Counted from the first letter of the stretch, positions 22,454 through 34,125 are shown. The stretch: DNA of 64,000 nt from Apodospora peruviana (GCA_033439685.1 JAUEDM010000001.1:8990001-9054000), one strand, 5' to 3'. Notes: generated by a model from the sequence alone, not told the origin. Program-made: numbers and translations.

Positions 22454-24395
22454 ATGACCTGGACCCCGCCAACAATCGGTTCCCGCCACGTCGTGGTCTT
22501 AGGAGGCGGCGTGCTAGGCCGCCGCATCGCGTGCACATTCGTGTCAGCCGGTTACAACACCCACATCCGCGACCCGTTTCCGTCTGCACGGTCGGCAGCG
22601 ATCCAATACATCGACGAGAACAAGCTGGAATACGCCAAGTCTACACGTCTCGGTCCACATGCCACTCCCGATCAATTAGGGCAGTATGCGGCGTTTGAGG
22701 ACATCGAGTCTGCGTGCAAAGACGCCTGGCTCGTCATAGAAGCGGTCCCAGAGAAGTTGGAACTCAAGATTGATACGTTTGGGGAGCTGGACAGATTTTG
22801 TCCCGAAGACTGCATCTTGGGGTCAAATAGCAGCTCTTTTAAGAGCAGTTTGATGTTGGACAAGGTGCATGAGGAAAGGCGGAGGCTTGTGTGTAATATC
22901 CACTATACCATGCCGCCACAAATTCGCACTGTTGAGTTGATGACGGATGGGGAGACTTTTCCGGAAGTGTTTGGGTTTTTGAGCGAGGTTCTCAGGGGGT
23001 GTGGGATGTTGCCTGCTACTGCGAGGAAGGAATCTACCGGGTACGCTTTTCCCCTACCTATCTTGTGTGACCTATGGGGCTGATATTTGGGAAAGATTCA
23101 TCTTCAACCGTCTCTGGGCAGCCGTCAAGCGAGAAATCATGATGATTCTAGCGGAAGGCGTCTCCGACGCGGCGGAAATCGATGCCCTCTGGGCGCACAT
23201 GTTCCAGGCTGCCGTCACGCCGTGCCGGCTGATGGACAAGATCGGTCTTGATACGGTGGCTTTTATCGAGGACAACTATATCTCCGAAAGAAACCTCGAC
23301 GGGAAACTGACGGTCGACTTTTTGCGCGAGAAATACACTAACCAAGGCCGGCTCGGTCTCAAGACCGCCGATAAAGGCGGCCTGTACCCACCCCCTGCAA
23401 GCAGCACGACACCGAGCCGCTCCTCCTCGTCATCCGATTTGCAGTCCACCCAAACCAAGGCCAGCAGCGTCAGCAATTTCGGAGAGGCAGAACAGACGCA
23501 AGCATTGTATTTTCTGGATGTGGGTCTCGGCGGAAACCTCAAGAAGATCGAGGATGTCTCGACGAACGGCAAGATTCTTCGGAGAGACCCAGCCACGGGG
23601 CAAGTGTCGGTGCTGGTGTCAGGCCAGCCCGCGCCGGACGGGATCGATGTCGCGCCTTCTTTGGGGAAGATGTTCTGGACGAATATGGGTCGGGACGTCA
23701 ATAAGCGGGATGGGTCCGTTCTGTCTGCCAACTTGGACGGATCGGATGTAAAGACTCTGATTCCTGAAGGGGGAGTCCACACGCCAAAACAGCTTGTCTA
23801 TGTTCCGGGCCAGGAAAAGATCTATTTCTGCGACCGTGAAGGTATGGGCGTGCATCGTATCGGTGTGGATGGCAACGACCATGAAGTTTTGGTTCAGCGA
23901 TCTTCTAAGACGAGAGACTTGACACAATGGTGCGTCGGCATCGCGGTTGATGTTTTGGGAGGAAAGATCTACTGGACGCAAAAGGGCGCGAGCAAAGCCA
24001 ATGAGGGCAGGATCTTTCGCTGCGGGATCGATATCCCGGAAGGCGAGACCGCCGAGAACCGCTCGGATATTGAGCTTGTGTTTGGGAACCTGCCCGAGCC
24101 GATCGATCTCGAGTATGAAAGTCAGGAAGGGGTGCTCTACTGGACTGATCGGGGCGAGCACCCGCGCGGCAGCTCGCTCAACAGCGCGTCTGTTTCTGGA
24201 GAGGAGAAAAAGCCGAGGATCATTGCGAGGCACTTCCACGAGCCGATTGGACTGAAGTTGGACAGTGCTGCAAGGAAGGCGTTTGTCACGGACCTGGGAG
24301 GGAGTGTTTATCGTGTTGATCTTGTCAGTGGGGAGAAGACTGTTATTCATTGTGATGATGGATGTTATACCGGTATTGCGAGTTTAAGGGTGTAG
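22454..24395 (+). CDS. 3-hydroxyacyl-CoA dehydrogenase fused to YWTD/LDLR-B-like beta-propeller
   Basis: Two exons, 22454..23040 and 23096..24395, 628 residues; the 55-bp intron (GTACGC donor, GGAAAG acceptor) restores the conserved TGFIFNRLW junction. N-terminal half (about 1-300): NAD-binding Rossmann motif VLGGGVLG, substrate/NAD segment DAWLVIEAVPEKLELK, catalytic-His region NIHYTMPP and the ELM glutamate, then the helical C-terminal dimerisation domain. After a Ser/Thr-rich linker (about 315-345), the second half shows repeated strand-turn units ending in FWTNMG, YFCDREG, YWTQKG, YWTDRG and FVTDLGG, each followed by an acidic/Gly turn: the signature of a six-bladed YWTD or SMP-30/NHL-like propeller. 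Dehydrogenase probably acts on a hydroxyacyl substrate; propeller role unknown. The join is inside a single exon, so the fusion does not depend on the intron call. Confidence 0.9.
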
Positions 24396-25637
24396 ATCTA
24401 GAGTTGGACGGAGTAATGGACATTATGGAGTTGATGGTGTTTTTAATTTGTATGTATCCGGTTGGGGAATAGATGTACGTTTTCCATATTGTCTGTACCT
24501 TTGTGAGTATCGTGTAAGCTTATCGCAGAACAGTTCTTGTGGAGGAACGCTTTCCCCGAGGCTGGGGGTTTCCGGTTCCCCAGCACCACCGGACGCAATC
24601 GATTGTTCGGTCGGAGCAAATCACTGGTAGCTCCGGCGCATTCATGGACATGTTTTATTACCAATCAAGCACCAGCAATAATCACAACGGTTCAGTTGCT
24701 GTCGGCAAGACCCATCAGAACAGAGTTGGTATGTTGACGACATGGAGTGGTTGAGAGACAGGCTCTGTCTGTTTGCACTGGAGTGACTACCGAAACAATT
24801 ATTCTGTCCTCGAGTTCTCAAAATCCATGCTTCCTCCCGCCATCATCCGCGTCATCTGTGCCTTTGGTGTTTGGATCCTTAGTCGCTACTTCACACCCCC
24901 AAAACAACACCAATGTGGGAATGGCAGCTAACAGAACTTCCTAGCAAGTGCCTAGCAGGTGAGAGAGCGGGCACCAGTTGCCAGTATTTGAACCAAAGTG
25001 TCACTCACCATGATGTCAACATCCATGACCGGCTCTGCTCCCACCATATTAAGATTTGGCCATCGTTGCGCCAAACCTCGCCTTCTCCCCCGATACAAGC
25101 ACGATAGCCTTCTCCCAAGAAAAACATGATGGATCTGACTCGCAGTCGCCCTTATAGTGCGCCACAGGACATCGTGTGCGTCATGATGAAATGACCACGG
25201 TTGCCAGAACAGTGGCCGGATTTGTCTTCAAAAGGAAAGACCCCCGGGGCACCTGGACCATCGATTCAGTTCTTTCCTTCCTTCCTCAATCAAGCAACCA
25301 TTTCCACCACCCACGCTATCTCTAACTAGTAAGTCTGCCCTTTCCATTTGTACAGCGCCATCTGCAATTCTCTTTCCCTATGATTCGTCCTCCGTCTGAT
25401 GAATGGGCCCCAACCCGACAATGCGTCGGGCCTTCCTCAACATGTCACGGCCCTTACCAAGCAGCGACATAAATCAAGAGGGACGCCCAGTCTTCCGCAC
25501 GCCACGACAACCCATCAGGCACACAACATCTTCAGTTTTGGCCAAGAGTATTGGCAGCCCCTCTTTTTTCGGCATTCGTTCATCAATTGCACATACTCTA
25601 CATCAATCTTTGTCCAAACCACTCCGGCGCCCTGGTG
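24396..25637. other. Intergenic: promoter and leader of the SET gene
   Basis: No gene. A GTAAGT donor at about 25330, soon after a pyrimidine-rich stretch, may begin an intron in the 5' UTR of the downstream SET gene. Many CACC/CATC words suggest a leader up to 25637. Confidence 0.5.
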
Positions 25638-28448
25638 ATGTCCGACGTCATTGATAACTCAAACGCCATGGCCGCCTCAATAAAACCCGACAGCCCCCCC
25701 AGCGAGCATTCATCAGACGGAGGCATGGCTGCACGGGGAATCCCAGATGTGCAAGATATCATGGATTCTGCTAACCGCTTGGAATTGGGTGTCTTGGAGA
25801 CCGCGTCTGTTCCAACGGATATGGTTGCCGACGCTGACCATTCATCGGAGGCCCTCCATAAGAACTCGCAGACCAAGTTTCTTCCACCTCCCACCGAGTA
25901 TCCATTAGACCATGTCGCGGATAACTCGCAGACCGAGTCTCTTCCGCCGCCCTCGACAAGTCCAGGACCGATTCCTCCTGATATTTTCACTCTCGTCCCA
26001 CCGGGTGCATTCGTGCCACGACGGCCGCCTACCGAGAATTCCTCAAAGGACCTTATGCCCTTTGGTATCCCTTTGGAGATTGCGTCTCTTCTACCGCCTC
26101 CGGCCTGGCCCTCGGATGCTTTCGCGACACGACGGCCGCCTATCGAGTATTCCTCAAAGCAGACCGAGTTTCTTTCACCACCTACCGAGTATGAATTACA
26201 CGACGTCACAGATAACTCGCTGACCGAGTCTCTTAACTTGAACGAGTCTCTGGTACCGCCTAGCGAGTTTGAGTATCCATTAAAAGACGTCGCGGATATC
26301 TTGGAAACCGCACCTCATCCACCGCCTACCCAGTATCCATGGGACCACGCAACTCCTCCACAGTCCTCCGAACATTCATCATGCCCTCGCACCGATGACG
26401 GTCTCCCACCACTCACTCCCTGCATCAAGCCCTTGGCAAAGCTCAACAAAACCATGATCAACGAACTGGTTCCGAGGAAACACCACAAGGAGTCTTATCT
26501 GCTGGTCCGCACCGTGACACCCCAATACACTACGTTGACGGATGCCCTCACGGTCATTGCGGAAGACGAGAAACGCGATGTTCTTATGGTTCAACTATAT
26601 CACCAGGAGGAGGGTAGCGCTGCCGAGGAAGACGTCAAGAAGGGAACGGTTCTCATGATCAAGGAACCGTATTTGAGGGTCTCGCCCCGTCGCATGGAGG
26701 TTAGCATTGAACATCCGTGCGAGGTCATTTTCCTGGCCGGAAATGACGAGCGAATTCCGGAGCAGTGGCGGAGAGAATCGGCTGAGCAGTCCGAGGTCGA
26801 CACGGTGCTCGCTTGGTGTACAAAAGCGAGCGACCACATGATACGAGAGGAGTATCGGTCTGCCATTGCCTGGTACGCAAGCTACCTGCGTTTTCGTTGA
26901 AAGCACCGTTCAAGCCTAATGCTTTTTGACAGTTACAATCGAGCTCTTTGTTGCTCGGCGTCGACAGAAATGAGCTATCTGCTCTGGACCGCTCGGGCTG
27001 ATGCGTTCCTCAAAGCCGAACGGTTTGATGATGCTGTTGCAGATGTCGACAAGTGTCCACCAACTTCAAGGGGGCTACTCCGGAAGGCCCAAGCACTTTA
27101 CAACTTGCGGAGGTATCGAGAGTGCATGTATGTCCTCGGAGCTCAAAATCTTCTCGAAGATCCCAATCGTCACATCGAAGATGACCAAGTTGCCCAAGAC
27201 CTGTTGAACCGCGCAACCCGTTGTTTCGTCAAAGAAGGTACCTTGGGAAAATACGAGTTCCGTCAACTCCAGGAGGAGGCTGCCGAACTCAAGCCACCGC
27301 AACTGGATCATGGCACGTACGTCGGCCCAGTCGAAATTCGTGAGTCCAAGATCAGTGGACGGGGACTCTTCGTCACCAAGGCAGTCAAGGCCGGGGACCT
27401 CCTCCTCTGCGAGAAGGCATTCCAATGCGGCACTTACAATAAACAGCCTGAGGCGGGCCGCGAACGAGTGTCCGACATACTCGATATGACGATCCGAAAG
27501 CTTCACCGCAACCCTTCTTTGATTCCTCACATCACCAAACTCTATCACGGCTCCTACGAAGCTGTCCAGCTCCCCGAAAAGGTCGACGGAGTCCCCGTAG
27601 TTGACACCTTCCTCATGGCAGAGATCATTGCGCTTAACGTCTTAAGCTGTCCAAACCCGTCAACCAAGAAAGCCCAAGAACAGACAGAGGCAGAGCCTCG
27701 GAGCCAGGCTTGGGGCTGGGGCCTGTGGGAATGGGGATCATATGTCAACCACAGCTGCAACGGCAACGTCAAACGTTCATTCATTGGCGACATGTTGATC
27801 GTGCGCGCCACGCGCCATCTTGACCCTAATACCGAACTCACATGGCCGTATATCCCAAGAGGGTCGCACACCACTGCCTGGGTACAGGATAAGCTTTTCG
27901 CGACGTGGGGATTCAAATGCAAATGCACCATCTGCGAGGACGACCAGCGCGACCCCTGCGTGACGACCGACAGAATGCGTCTCGTCGCCTTGCTAGGCTC
28001 CAGAATCGAGTCGTTGACGACCAAGAACCAAGTGATTGATGAGGTCGACTGGTGCGTCGCCAGATTAGCCGACACGTATCAGCGTCCTGCTGGCGAGGTG
28101 CCCCGGTTGCAGACGTTTGAGGCCATATGTACAGGTGTGGAAAGACTCGAACAACTCGAATTCATGCCAGGGGATGACGACTTCGGATTGAAAGAGATCA
28201 AGCTGCGCCTGGAGGCGCTTGAAGCGCTCGGATATGTCATTGACTTCGCTAGCAGGGTTGACAAGAATTCGATGGTACCAAAGTTTGTGGTTCGGGAGTG
28301 GGGGTTGTGGTATAGAGGTGTGATTCAGCACTGGGAGTTTTTTCGTGTCTTTTATCACGCGCTGGGACAGAAATTCGCCGAAGAGTATGTTAGGAAGGTG
28401 TATCGGATGGTATATGGCGAGGACGAGACGATTGATGAATTATTATAA
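25638..28448 (+). CDS. TPR-SET domain protein with Pro-rich repeated N-terminus
   Basis: Probable lysine methyltransferase-like protein, 916 residues from exons 25638..26872 and 26933..28448; the 60-bp intron (GTACGC, TGACAG) restores the TPR sequence AIACYNRAL. The ATG at 25638 is preferred to an in-frame ATG at 25551, which lies in leader-like sequence. Residues about 75-250 are made of imperfect repeats built on LPPPTEYPLDHVADNS and RRPPTEYSSK. A TPR-like helical region spans about 395-480. The SET domain covers about 544-717, with SKISGRGLF at its start and the catalytic motif YVNHSCNGN (about 682-690); a Cys-rich post-SET segment GFKCKCTIC follows (738-746). No MYND finger splits the SET domain. 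Similar TPR-SET proteins are frequent in filamentous ascomycetes but their substrates are largely unknown. Confidence 0.88.
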
Positions 28449-29109
28449 CCTCTTTTCGAGGTGTAGCGAATGCATGCGAAACTAGATAGCTAGAGTAGAC
28501 AGCGGTAATTAGTACTCCTTTACCGGGATAATAAATGTAATGGGCTAAGGTAGTATATTTGCAACTAGCTAGGCCTTTGCTACGGAGACGCGAAACATGA
28601 GGAGAGGAAAGGAAGAGAAATTGGGCAGCTCTTTAAGAGCTGCATCTAAATGTACATGACTGCGGTAGGCCCGCCAGAAAGGGAGAGAAGATTCCAGATG
28701 TGTCGGCGCGCGTTTGAGGAATAGTGTTGTGGTCCGTGTATGCGCTTGGTGTTTTCTGGGAATAGCTTCAACATGGGTGGACGGCCGAGGGTTGCCGAGG
28801 CCACTCCGGGGCTCAGCCCGTTACAGAATGTGCAAAAGGGCTGGTGGTACCGAGAGCAAATGTAAATTGACTAGGAGCGTAGTAGTACTTCTGGTTTTGA
28901 TTTGGTAAAGTGCTAGGTGACCCAGGACTTTCCAAGATCTCCTTCCCCAATATAGCCTCGCCGTTAGCCGAATCAAGGAGCTTCGAGAAAACCTAAGAAA
29001 TCTCTTTTCCCTTTTGCACTCAAGTACAACCCCTGAAAATGAGCATAATAAGTGCAAATACCGACAGTCCCACCTACAGTTATAAACCCCAAGTCTTGAG
29101 CAGAACGTC
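28449..29109. other. Intergenic before 5S rRNA
   Basis: 3' flank of the SET gene and 5' flank of the 5S gene; no coding signature. Confidence 0.55.
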
Positions 29110-29228
29110 ACATACGGCCATAGATAGTGGAGAACTCGGGATCCCGTCCGCTCTCCCATAGATAAGCCACTAATCGCCAGACTAGTAGTTGGGTCGGTGA
29201 CGACCAGCGAATCCCTGGTGCTGTATGT
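29110..29228 (+). rRNA. 5S ribosomal RNA
   Basis: A 119-nt unit followed directly by CTTTTT, a polymerase III terminator. It matches the general sequence of filamentous-fungal 5S rRNA: start ACATACGGCCATAG, middle CCCGTCCGCTC, and the strongly conserved 3' part AGTAGTTGGGT...GTGAC...ACCAGCGAATCCC that forms the internal promoter. Helix I pairs ACATACGGC with GCTGTATGT (one G:U). Helix II pairs TAGTGG with CCACTA. The loop V stem is GTCG/CGAC. These paired replacements relative to the common Neurospora-type sequence keep every helix, so it looks functional rather than a pseudogene. Dispersed single 5S genes are usual in Sordariomycetes. Confidence 0.9.
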
Positions 29229-29234
29229 CTTTTT
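29224..29234 (+). terminator. Pol III T-run terminator of the 5S gene
   Basis: CTTTTT immediately follows the mature 3' end of the 5S gene, the standard RNA polymerase III stop. Confidence 0.75.
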
Positions 29235-30289
29235 GGCGTTGCTTGCCACCTATATCGTTAAGTTTTGTTATTGCTATCCATTCCCATTAGTTGTTCCCAC
29301 CGTCACTTATAGGCTTCAGTACCTCACCCCCTTCACCCGGACAAGTGTGAGCGGAGACAAGACAATCCCCCAGGAGAGTGGGCTAGGCACGTGAATCACA
29401 AGGGCAGAGAGACTTTCAACGACTTTGTCATCAGAGCCCGACTACTTCGGTCCATGATGATGATATTGATGGCTGTTAAGCAAGAAGTCTCTTTAAGAAC
29501 TCAAGATGCGAAAGTTGTTCAAGCTCGGCTATCGTGGGAATTGCCTAAAGGTAATTATTGTAATTACCTTGGTGTTTTTCTCTTGGAACAATTTCTACAA
29601 GGCGACAATAAAGAACAGGATGGAAACTACACGACAAGAGAGAAATCGGCGTGCGTGCGCCTCCAATGCAATATGCATCCAATGCAGGGGTTGTAAAGGA
29701 TACCTCCCTTATTTCTTTGGCTGTTTTTGAGGCCATTCTTTTGCTTAAAACTTGTTTCCTTTCTAATTGCTGCAAGATAGTTGAGAGTGACTCGAAAGTG
29801 TGCGTCACTAACGCGTTGCACAGCCACTTACAGAGGAATCTGTTAATGCAAAAAGGGGTAGCTTCTCATGACCTGAGGAAGAGCCAAGGAGACGGAAGCC
29901 AAGTTAATAAGCGGGGATACCACACCTCCTTAATGCAGCCATCACACCACCTCACGGATAGCCGGCTGAACATTATTGTTCCTGAAGCCTCGGAGATGGT
30001 CAGATCACCACAAATAGCATCAGCACAAATGGCATCAGCTGATTATCAATACCCAGACTCAGAAACTGGTGCATCTCCTTACAAACTGCGTGATTACTAC
30101 CATGATTAGCACATTCCAGAACCGAAGCGAAACGAGTTTGTTAAATACATCAAGCCATCATCGTCGTGCAACCACCGCCTGCCTGCCTGGGGAACTGATC
30201 ACCTCATACACAACATGCACAACACGATACAACCAAATTATTTTACCGCATCTCAACCAAACACCTCACTTTTACATATCAACTGAATC
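29235..30289. other. Intergenic
   Basis: AT-richer sequence with several short open frames on both strands, none with a family signature or spliceable into one. The last 100 bp (CAACC/ACACC-rich) look like a leader for the gene starting at 30290. Confidence 0.5.
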
Positions 30290-31069
30290 ATGAGCTACCA
30301 CAACGATCACGACAAAGACAAAGTCGACCACGGGCCGCGAGCCCTGATCAACGACATGGCAAAAAAGGTTGATTTCGGCGAAGACATCGATTTCGTGGTG
30401 GGCGTCACCGCCACAGCCCTCACGGCCGACCAGCTGCTCAAGACGAGCGCATGCCACAAAGAACACAAGGTGATGCATCTTGCTAAGGCGGGTTTGGGTG
30501 CCGCCGTGGCTGCGACCGCGTTCACCATGATGTCGCGGGAGCATAATGAGCACCGCCACAAAGAGAGGATTGAGCGTGGTCGTGCGCTTGTGCGGATACC
30601 GACGCATCACCCTGTTTATGAGATTTCCGACGGCGACTCGGATAGTCTGAGCGACTTGGAGAGTGGGAGATCGAGGAGAAGGTTGATGATTGAGGATGGG
30701 CGGCATCACGGGCAGGAGGACTGGGCGGCTGTGCATAGGCCGCAGAGATCGCATAGCGACGAGTATTATCGGCCAAGGAGTCCGGTGCGGACTACTCGGA
30801 GGGAGGATGAACACGGTGGGATTAGGTCAGCGGATCATTTTGGGTATTATCCGTATGCGGAGGGGGATGGGCGGAGGGACTCGAAGCAGGACGAGTGGGT
30901 GCCAAGAAGGGCGAGGAGTCATTCTGAACATCGGGATCATGAACATAAAAGGAGGGAACGGGAGGAGAGGTCGGAGAGTAGAGGGCCACTGACGAAGTTT
31001 TTGGTCGCGCTTAAGGAGGGTCTTGAGGCTAAGCAGCACGAGCACGAGCACGAGGAGAGTCGGCCGTGA
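30290..31069 (+). CDS. Hypothetical His- and Arg/Glu-rich protein
   Basis: Single exon, 259 residues, function unknown. Residues about 1-90 are the ordered-looking part: a charged start, a mildly hydrophobic stretch (FVVGVTATALTADQLLK) and an Ala-rich hydrophobic helix (LGAAVAATAFTMM) that could touch a membrane. The rest is low-complexity: acidic SDGDSDSLSDLESG, then Arg/Ser/His/Glu-rich sequence including RRARSHSEH, and a C-terminal amphipathic helix (FLVALKEGLEA) before HEHEHEES. This layout resembles fungal DUF3824-like, poorly characterised proteins, but the match is only a general impression. ATG context and a leader rich in CA words support the start. Confidence 0.6.
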   Translation: MSYHNDHDKDKVDHGPRALINDMAKKVDFGEDIDFVVGVTATALTADQLLKTSACHKEHKVMHLAKAGLGAAVAATAFTMMSREHNEHRHKERIERGRALVRIPTHHPVYEISDGDSDSLSDLESGRSRRRLMIEDGRHHGQEDWAAVHRPQRSHSDEYYRPRSPVRTTRREDEHGGIRSADHFGYYPYAEGDGRRDSKQDEWVPRRARSHSEHRDHEHKRREREERSESRGPLTKFLVALKEGLEAKQHEHEHEESRP

Positions 31070-31919
31070 TGCACTGATCAGGGAGTTGGTTGAGCAAGGG
31101 GTGACAAGGAGCAAAAGCCAAGCCCCGAACTATGGCAGAATCGTTGAAAGATTCGGGCGGTCAGCCATCACGATCAGACGGCAGCTTCATTGGCAAATGC
31201 CGGTCATGATTCACTCGTTAATAGCACGTTAACAGTGGCTGGCATTTTGTCAATGGCTTCGGAACTTACCTCTAGCCGCACACAGAATCGGTTCGGTCCC
31301 ACTGGCGTCTGTGAGAGGAAGGGGAATCGGTAATACGTATGTCCTAGGTGGTACATGGCGCGATTAGGGTTCCCGATCATGGTCCCTGCGATTCAGGATG
31401 AGTTGGTTGACTGGGTCGATTTGGCGGATGGGTTAGCACACCGTCGGTAGTGCCAGTAATGGATCGCCCGACTACTCTGGCGATTACATCTTGATAGCAA
31501 GAAGATGATTGTTGAGATTAGAAGATGGATTATATCAGACTCAATATTAGGACTGGACTTACCGTGTGGTTTCGTATGAGATTGAACCCTTCATCTGGTT
31601 AAAGAAGAAAAAAAGCCAAGAAATGAATGAGACTTTCTACACTATGACGCACATTACGAGCCGCGAATGGAGTTGGGGCTGCTCGAGTTACTCACGTTGA
31701 TGAAGACTGCACCTGGTGAGTTGTGGAACGCAGTTACCAAGGTGCTTGTATAACCCCAGGCACATGTACATATAATGGTAATACTGCAGGCACAAACAAC
31801 AAGCCCGGCCAACAGCTCTCAACTTCCCAGCAAGCACAAAACCATACTGCTGACCATTCTCAACAAACTTCTTTCACTCTGTCAATAAACTTCTTTTTGT
31901 CTTCACAGCAACCGCAAAC
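31070..31919. other. Intergenic
   Basis: No gene recognised. CA-rich sequence toward 31919 looks like a 5' leader for the small Cys-rich gene. Confidence 0.5.
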
Positions 31920-32318
31920 ATGTGCATCAGAACCCGGCACTTCCTCATCTGCGTCTGCAGGTGGCGCAACCATCCCAGCTGCTCGCACCACCGCTACATC
32001 CTCGACCCCGACGGCCCCGACAGGGAGTCGAACCTCAAGCCCCTGGACGGGCAGTGGTTCAACAGGTTTCCCAACCTGCCGCAGTCGTGCATCTACTGGA
32101 TTGCCACGGCCCGGGAGACCTGGACGCCCTGCGAGGAGTACAAGAAAACGCACCCGGGCGACAAGTCTGCGCCCCCCATCGTACCCGAGGACTGCAGAAG
32201 TTGCCCCAGTTACAGCGAATCGCCAAAGGAGTTGGTCCCCGAAAAGGGGCTTTGTCGGGAGTGCAATACCGCTTCGCATCAGAATCCTGACTTGCAGAGG
32301 GTCATGGACCAGTACTGA
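31920..32318 (+). CDS. Small Cys/His-rich protein, possible zinc ribbon
   Basis: 132 residues, one exon, no signal peptide. The N-terminus has Cys2, His7, Cys11, Cys13, His18, Cys21, His23 and His24 packed in 24 residues, and the C-terminal half has two C-x2-C knuckles, CRSC (92-95) and CREC (112-115), spaced as in a zinc ribbon. The start MCIRTRHFLICVC resembles a class of short fungal intracellular proteins that open with MC plus alternating Cys and aromatic residues; none has a settled function. The coding case rests on the regular Cys spacing and a leader-like upstream region. Two other frames across the same stretch are open too, so the call is moderate. Confidence 0.6.
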   Translation: MCIRTRHFLICVCRWRNHPSCSHHRYILDPDGPDRESNLKPLDGQWFNRFPNLPQSCIYWIATARETWTPCEEYKKTHPGDKSAPPIVPEDCRSCPSYSESPKELVPEKGLCRECNTASHQNPDLQRVMDQY

Positions 32319-32711
32319 TGCACTGATGGTGGTCATATGCGATAATGGCATAGTCACCGCAAAACCTCATAGGCTGTAAAAAGGTTGGTGTGTTATCCCA
32401 TATCTTGAGTATACCGACGCCTGACAGGAGAGATTTGCAGTTATTGACACTCACCTAACTTTTGGACATAATTGCCAGTTGACCAATCGACTGACGACCG
32501 CTCTCCGAACAGCCCAGACAGACAAGCCCGCACAAGAAACGGGCCGCCCGGCCGGACTTGCAGGTGGGGAACTCGGTGCAACTCCGCCGCCCGTCCGGTC
32601 CGGCTTGGACACACAGAGAGGGGGAGTCAGGTCTCAATGTTTACACCCAACGACCAGACATGACACATAGATTGAACGGAACATCATCAACCTCAGCTCC
32701 CATAAATAAAA
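32319..32711. other. Intergenic: promoter of FAD monooxygenase
   Basis: Short spacer between two plus-strand genes. An ATAAATAAAA element just before the ATG at 32712 is leader sequence. Nothing else seen. Confidence 0.5.
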
Positions 32712-34125
32712 ATGCCAGCCAGCACCTGCACAACCGGCAGCGCAGCCGTGATAGGCGGCGGCATCGCGGGTCTCTCCGCAGCCGTCGCCCTCCGCCGCGC
32801 AGGCTGGAAGGTCCAAGTATTCGAGAAGTCGCAGTTCAAGAACGAGATTGGCGCGGCCATCAGCGTGCCGCCCAACGCGACCCGCGTCCTCGACCGCTGG
32901 GGCTTCGATATGAAGAAAGCGCGGCCGGTGCCCAACCAGACCATGCGTCTCGCGCTGGCGCACGATCTTTCCTACATCCTGGACGAGCGGTATCCCGACT
33001 TGGTGGAGGAGGTCGGCCATGAGAGTTGGAGTTTTCACAGGGTGGATCTACATCGCGGATTGACAAAATTGGCTCAGGATGCAGCTAGGAGTGACGGGCA
33101 GGGGTGGCCGGTTGAGATGAATTTGCGGTGCGAGGTCGCGAGTGTGGATTGTGATAGGGGTTTGCTGGTGCTAAAGGATCGGGATGGGACTCGGGCGAGG
33201 ACGGTCAAGAAAGATCTGGTTGTTATTGCTGATGGGGCGCATGTGAGTGTTCCTCACTACTACGGTGTTTCTATAATCGGACTGATGATAGTATCAGAGC
33301 CACCTGATCTCAGACTTGACCGGCCGTCCGTCCGACCTCCGCCGCACAGGCAGGTCCATTTACAGGTGGCTCGTCTCCATGAAAGACGTGCTCGCGGACC
33401 CGGACATCGCGCAACATTACCCACCGAACCAACTACCCGGCTTCATCAGCTTTTCCGATCCAACACGCGAAATCCTCTGGGTCAGCTACACCTGCCGTGG
33501 TGGGACGATGCTCAACAACGCCGTCGTGCACGACACGCAATCTGGCGAGGGCAACGACTCCCTCTGGCACTCGCCGGTCACAAAGGACCAGGTCCTCAAG
33601 ATGCTGGGCGAGGGGTTCCACCCGACGATTCAAAAACTCGTCAACATGGCTGACAAGGAGGAGGACGGCATCAAGGTTCACCATCTCTTCAAGCGGCCTC
33701 CGCTCGACAGTTTCGTGCGAGGCAGGGCGTTGGTCGTCGGTGATGCCGCGCATGTCATGATGCCTACGCACGCGGCCGGCGGCGCCATCGCTATCGAGTC
33801 GGCCGCCTCGCTGGAGGTCTTGTTTAGGGGTGTCAACGGGGGGGATGAGAAGACCGTTAAGGAGAGACTGAAGCTATTTGATCAGCTAAGACTGCCACGG
33901 TGTAATCTCACTATGTTGGCGTCCAACGCCGGGCCAAGGTGGCTGGCTGTTCCCGGCGTGGAGGTGGAGGTGCGCAGGTTTTACAAAGGTCCGCTGCCGC
34001 CTGCTGGGACGTTGCCCTGGACTAAAGAATTTCGGGAGCTGCTTTTTCATCATGATGAATTCATGGCTGCTGAGGAGGCGTTGGCGGCGGCCACTACGGC
34101 GGTGGAAACTACAGTCCAGGCTTGA
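32712..34125 (+). CDS. FAD-dependent monooxygenase (salicylate hydroxylase-like)
   Basis: Class A flavoprotein monooxygenase using NAD(P)H and oxygen, substrate unknown. Exons 32712..33242 and 33298..34125, 452 residues; 55-bp intron with GTGAGT donor and TATCAG acceptor, phase 0. Motifs: GGGIAGLSAAVALRRAGW at the N-terminus (ADP part of FAD), the DG motif around DLVVIADGAHS, formed across the splice site, and GDAAHVMMPTHAAG (second FAD motif, with Pro) in the C-terminal half. These are the three fingerprints of the family that includes salicylate hydroxylase, 6-hydroxynicotinate monooxygenase and many secondary-metabolite tailoring enzymes. No signal peptide or membrane helix is seen. No biosynthetic backbone gene (PKS, NRPS or terpene cyclase) lies nearby. 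Confidence 0.92.

Noticed and set aside
32017..32040. B-box-like GAGTCGAACC, a possible tRNA
   Set aside because: No matching acceptor or anticodon arms; it lies within the small Cys/His-rich gene.
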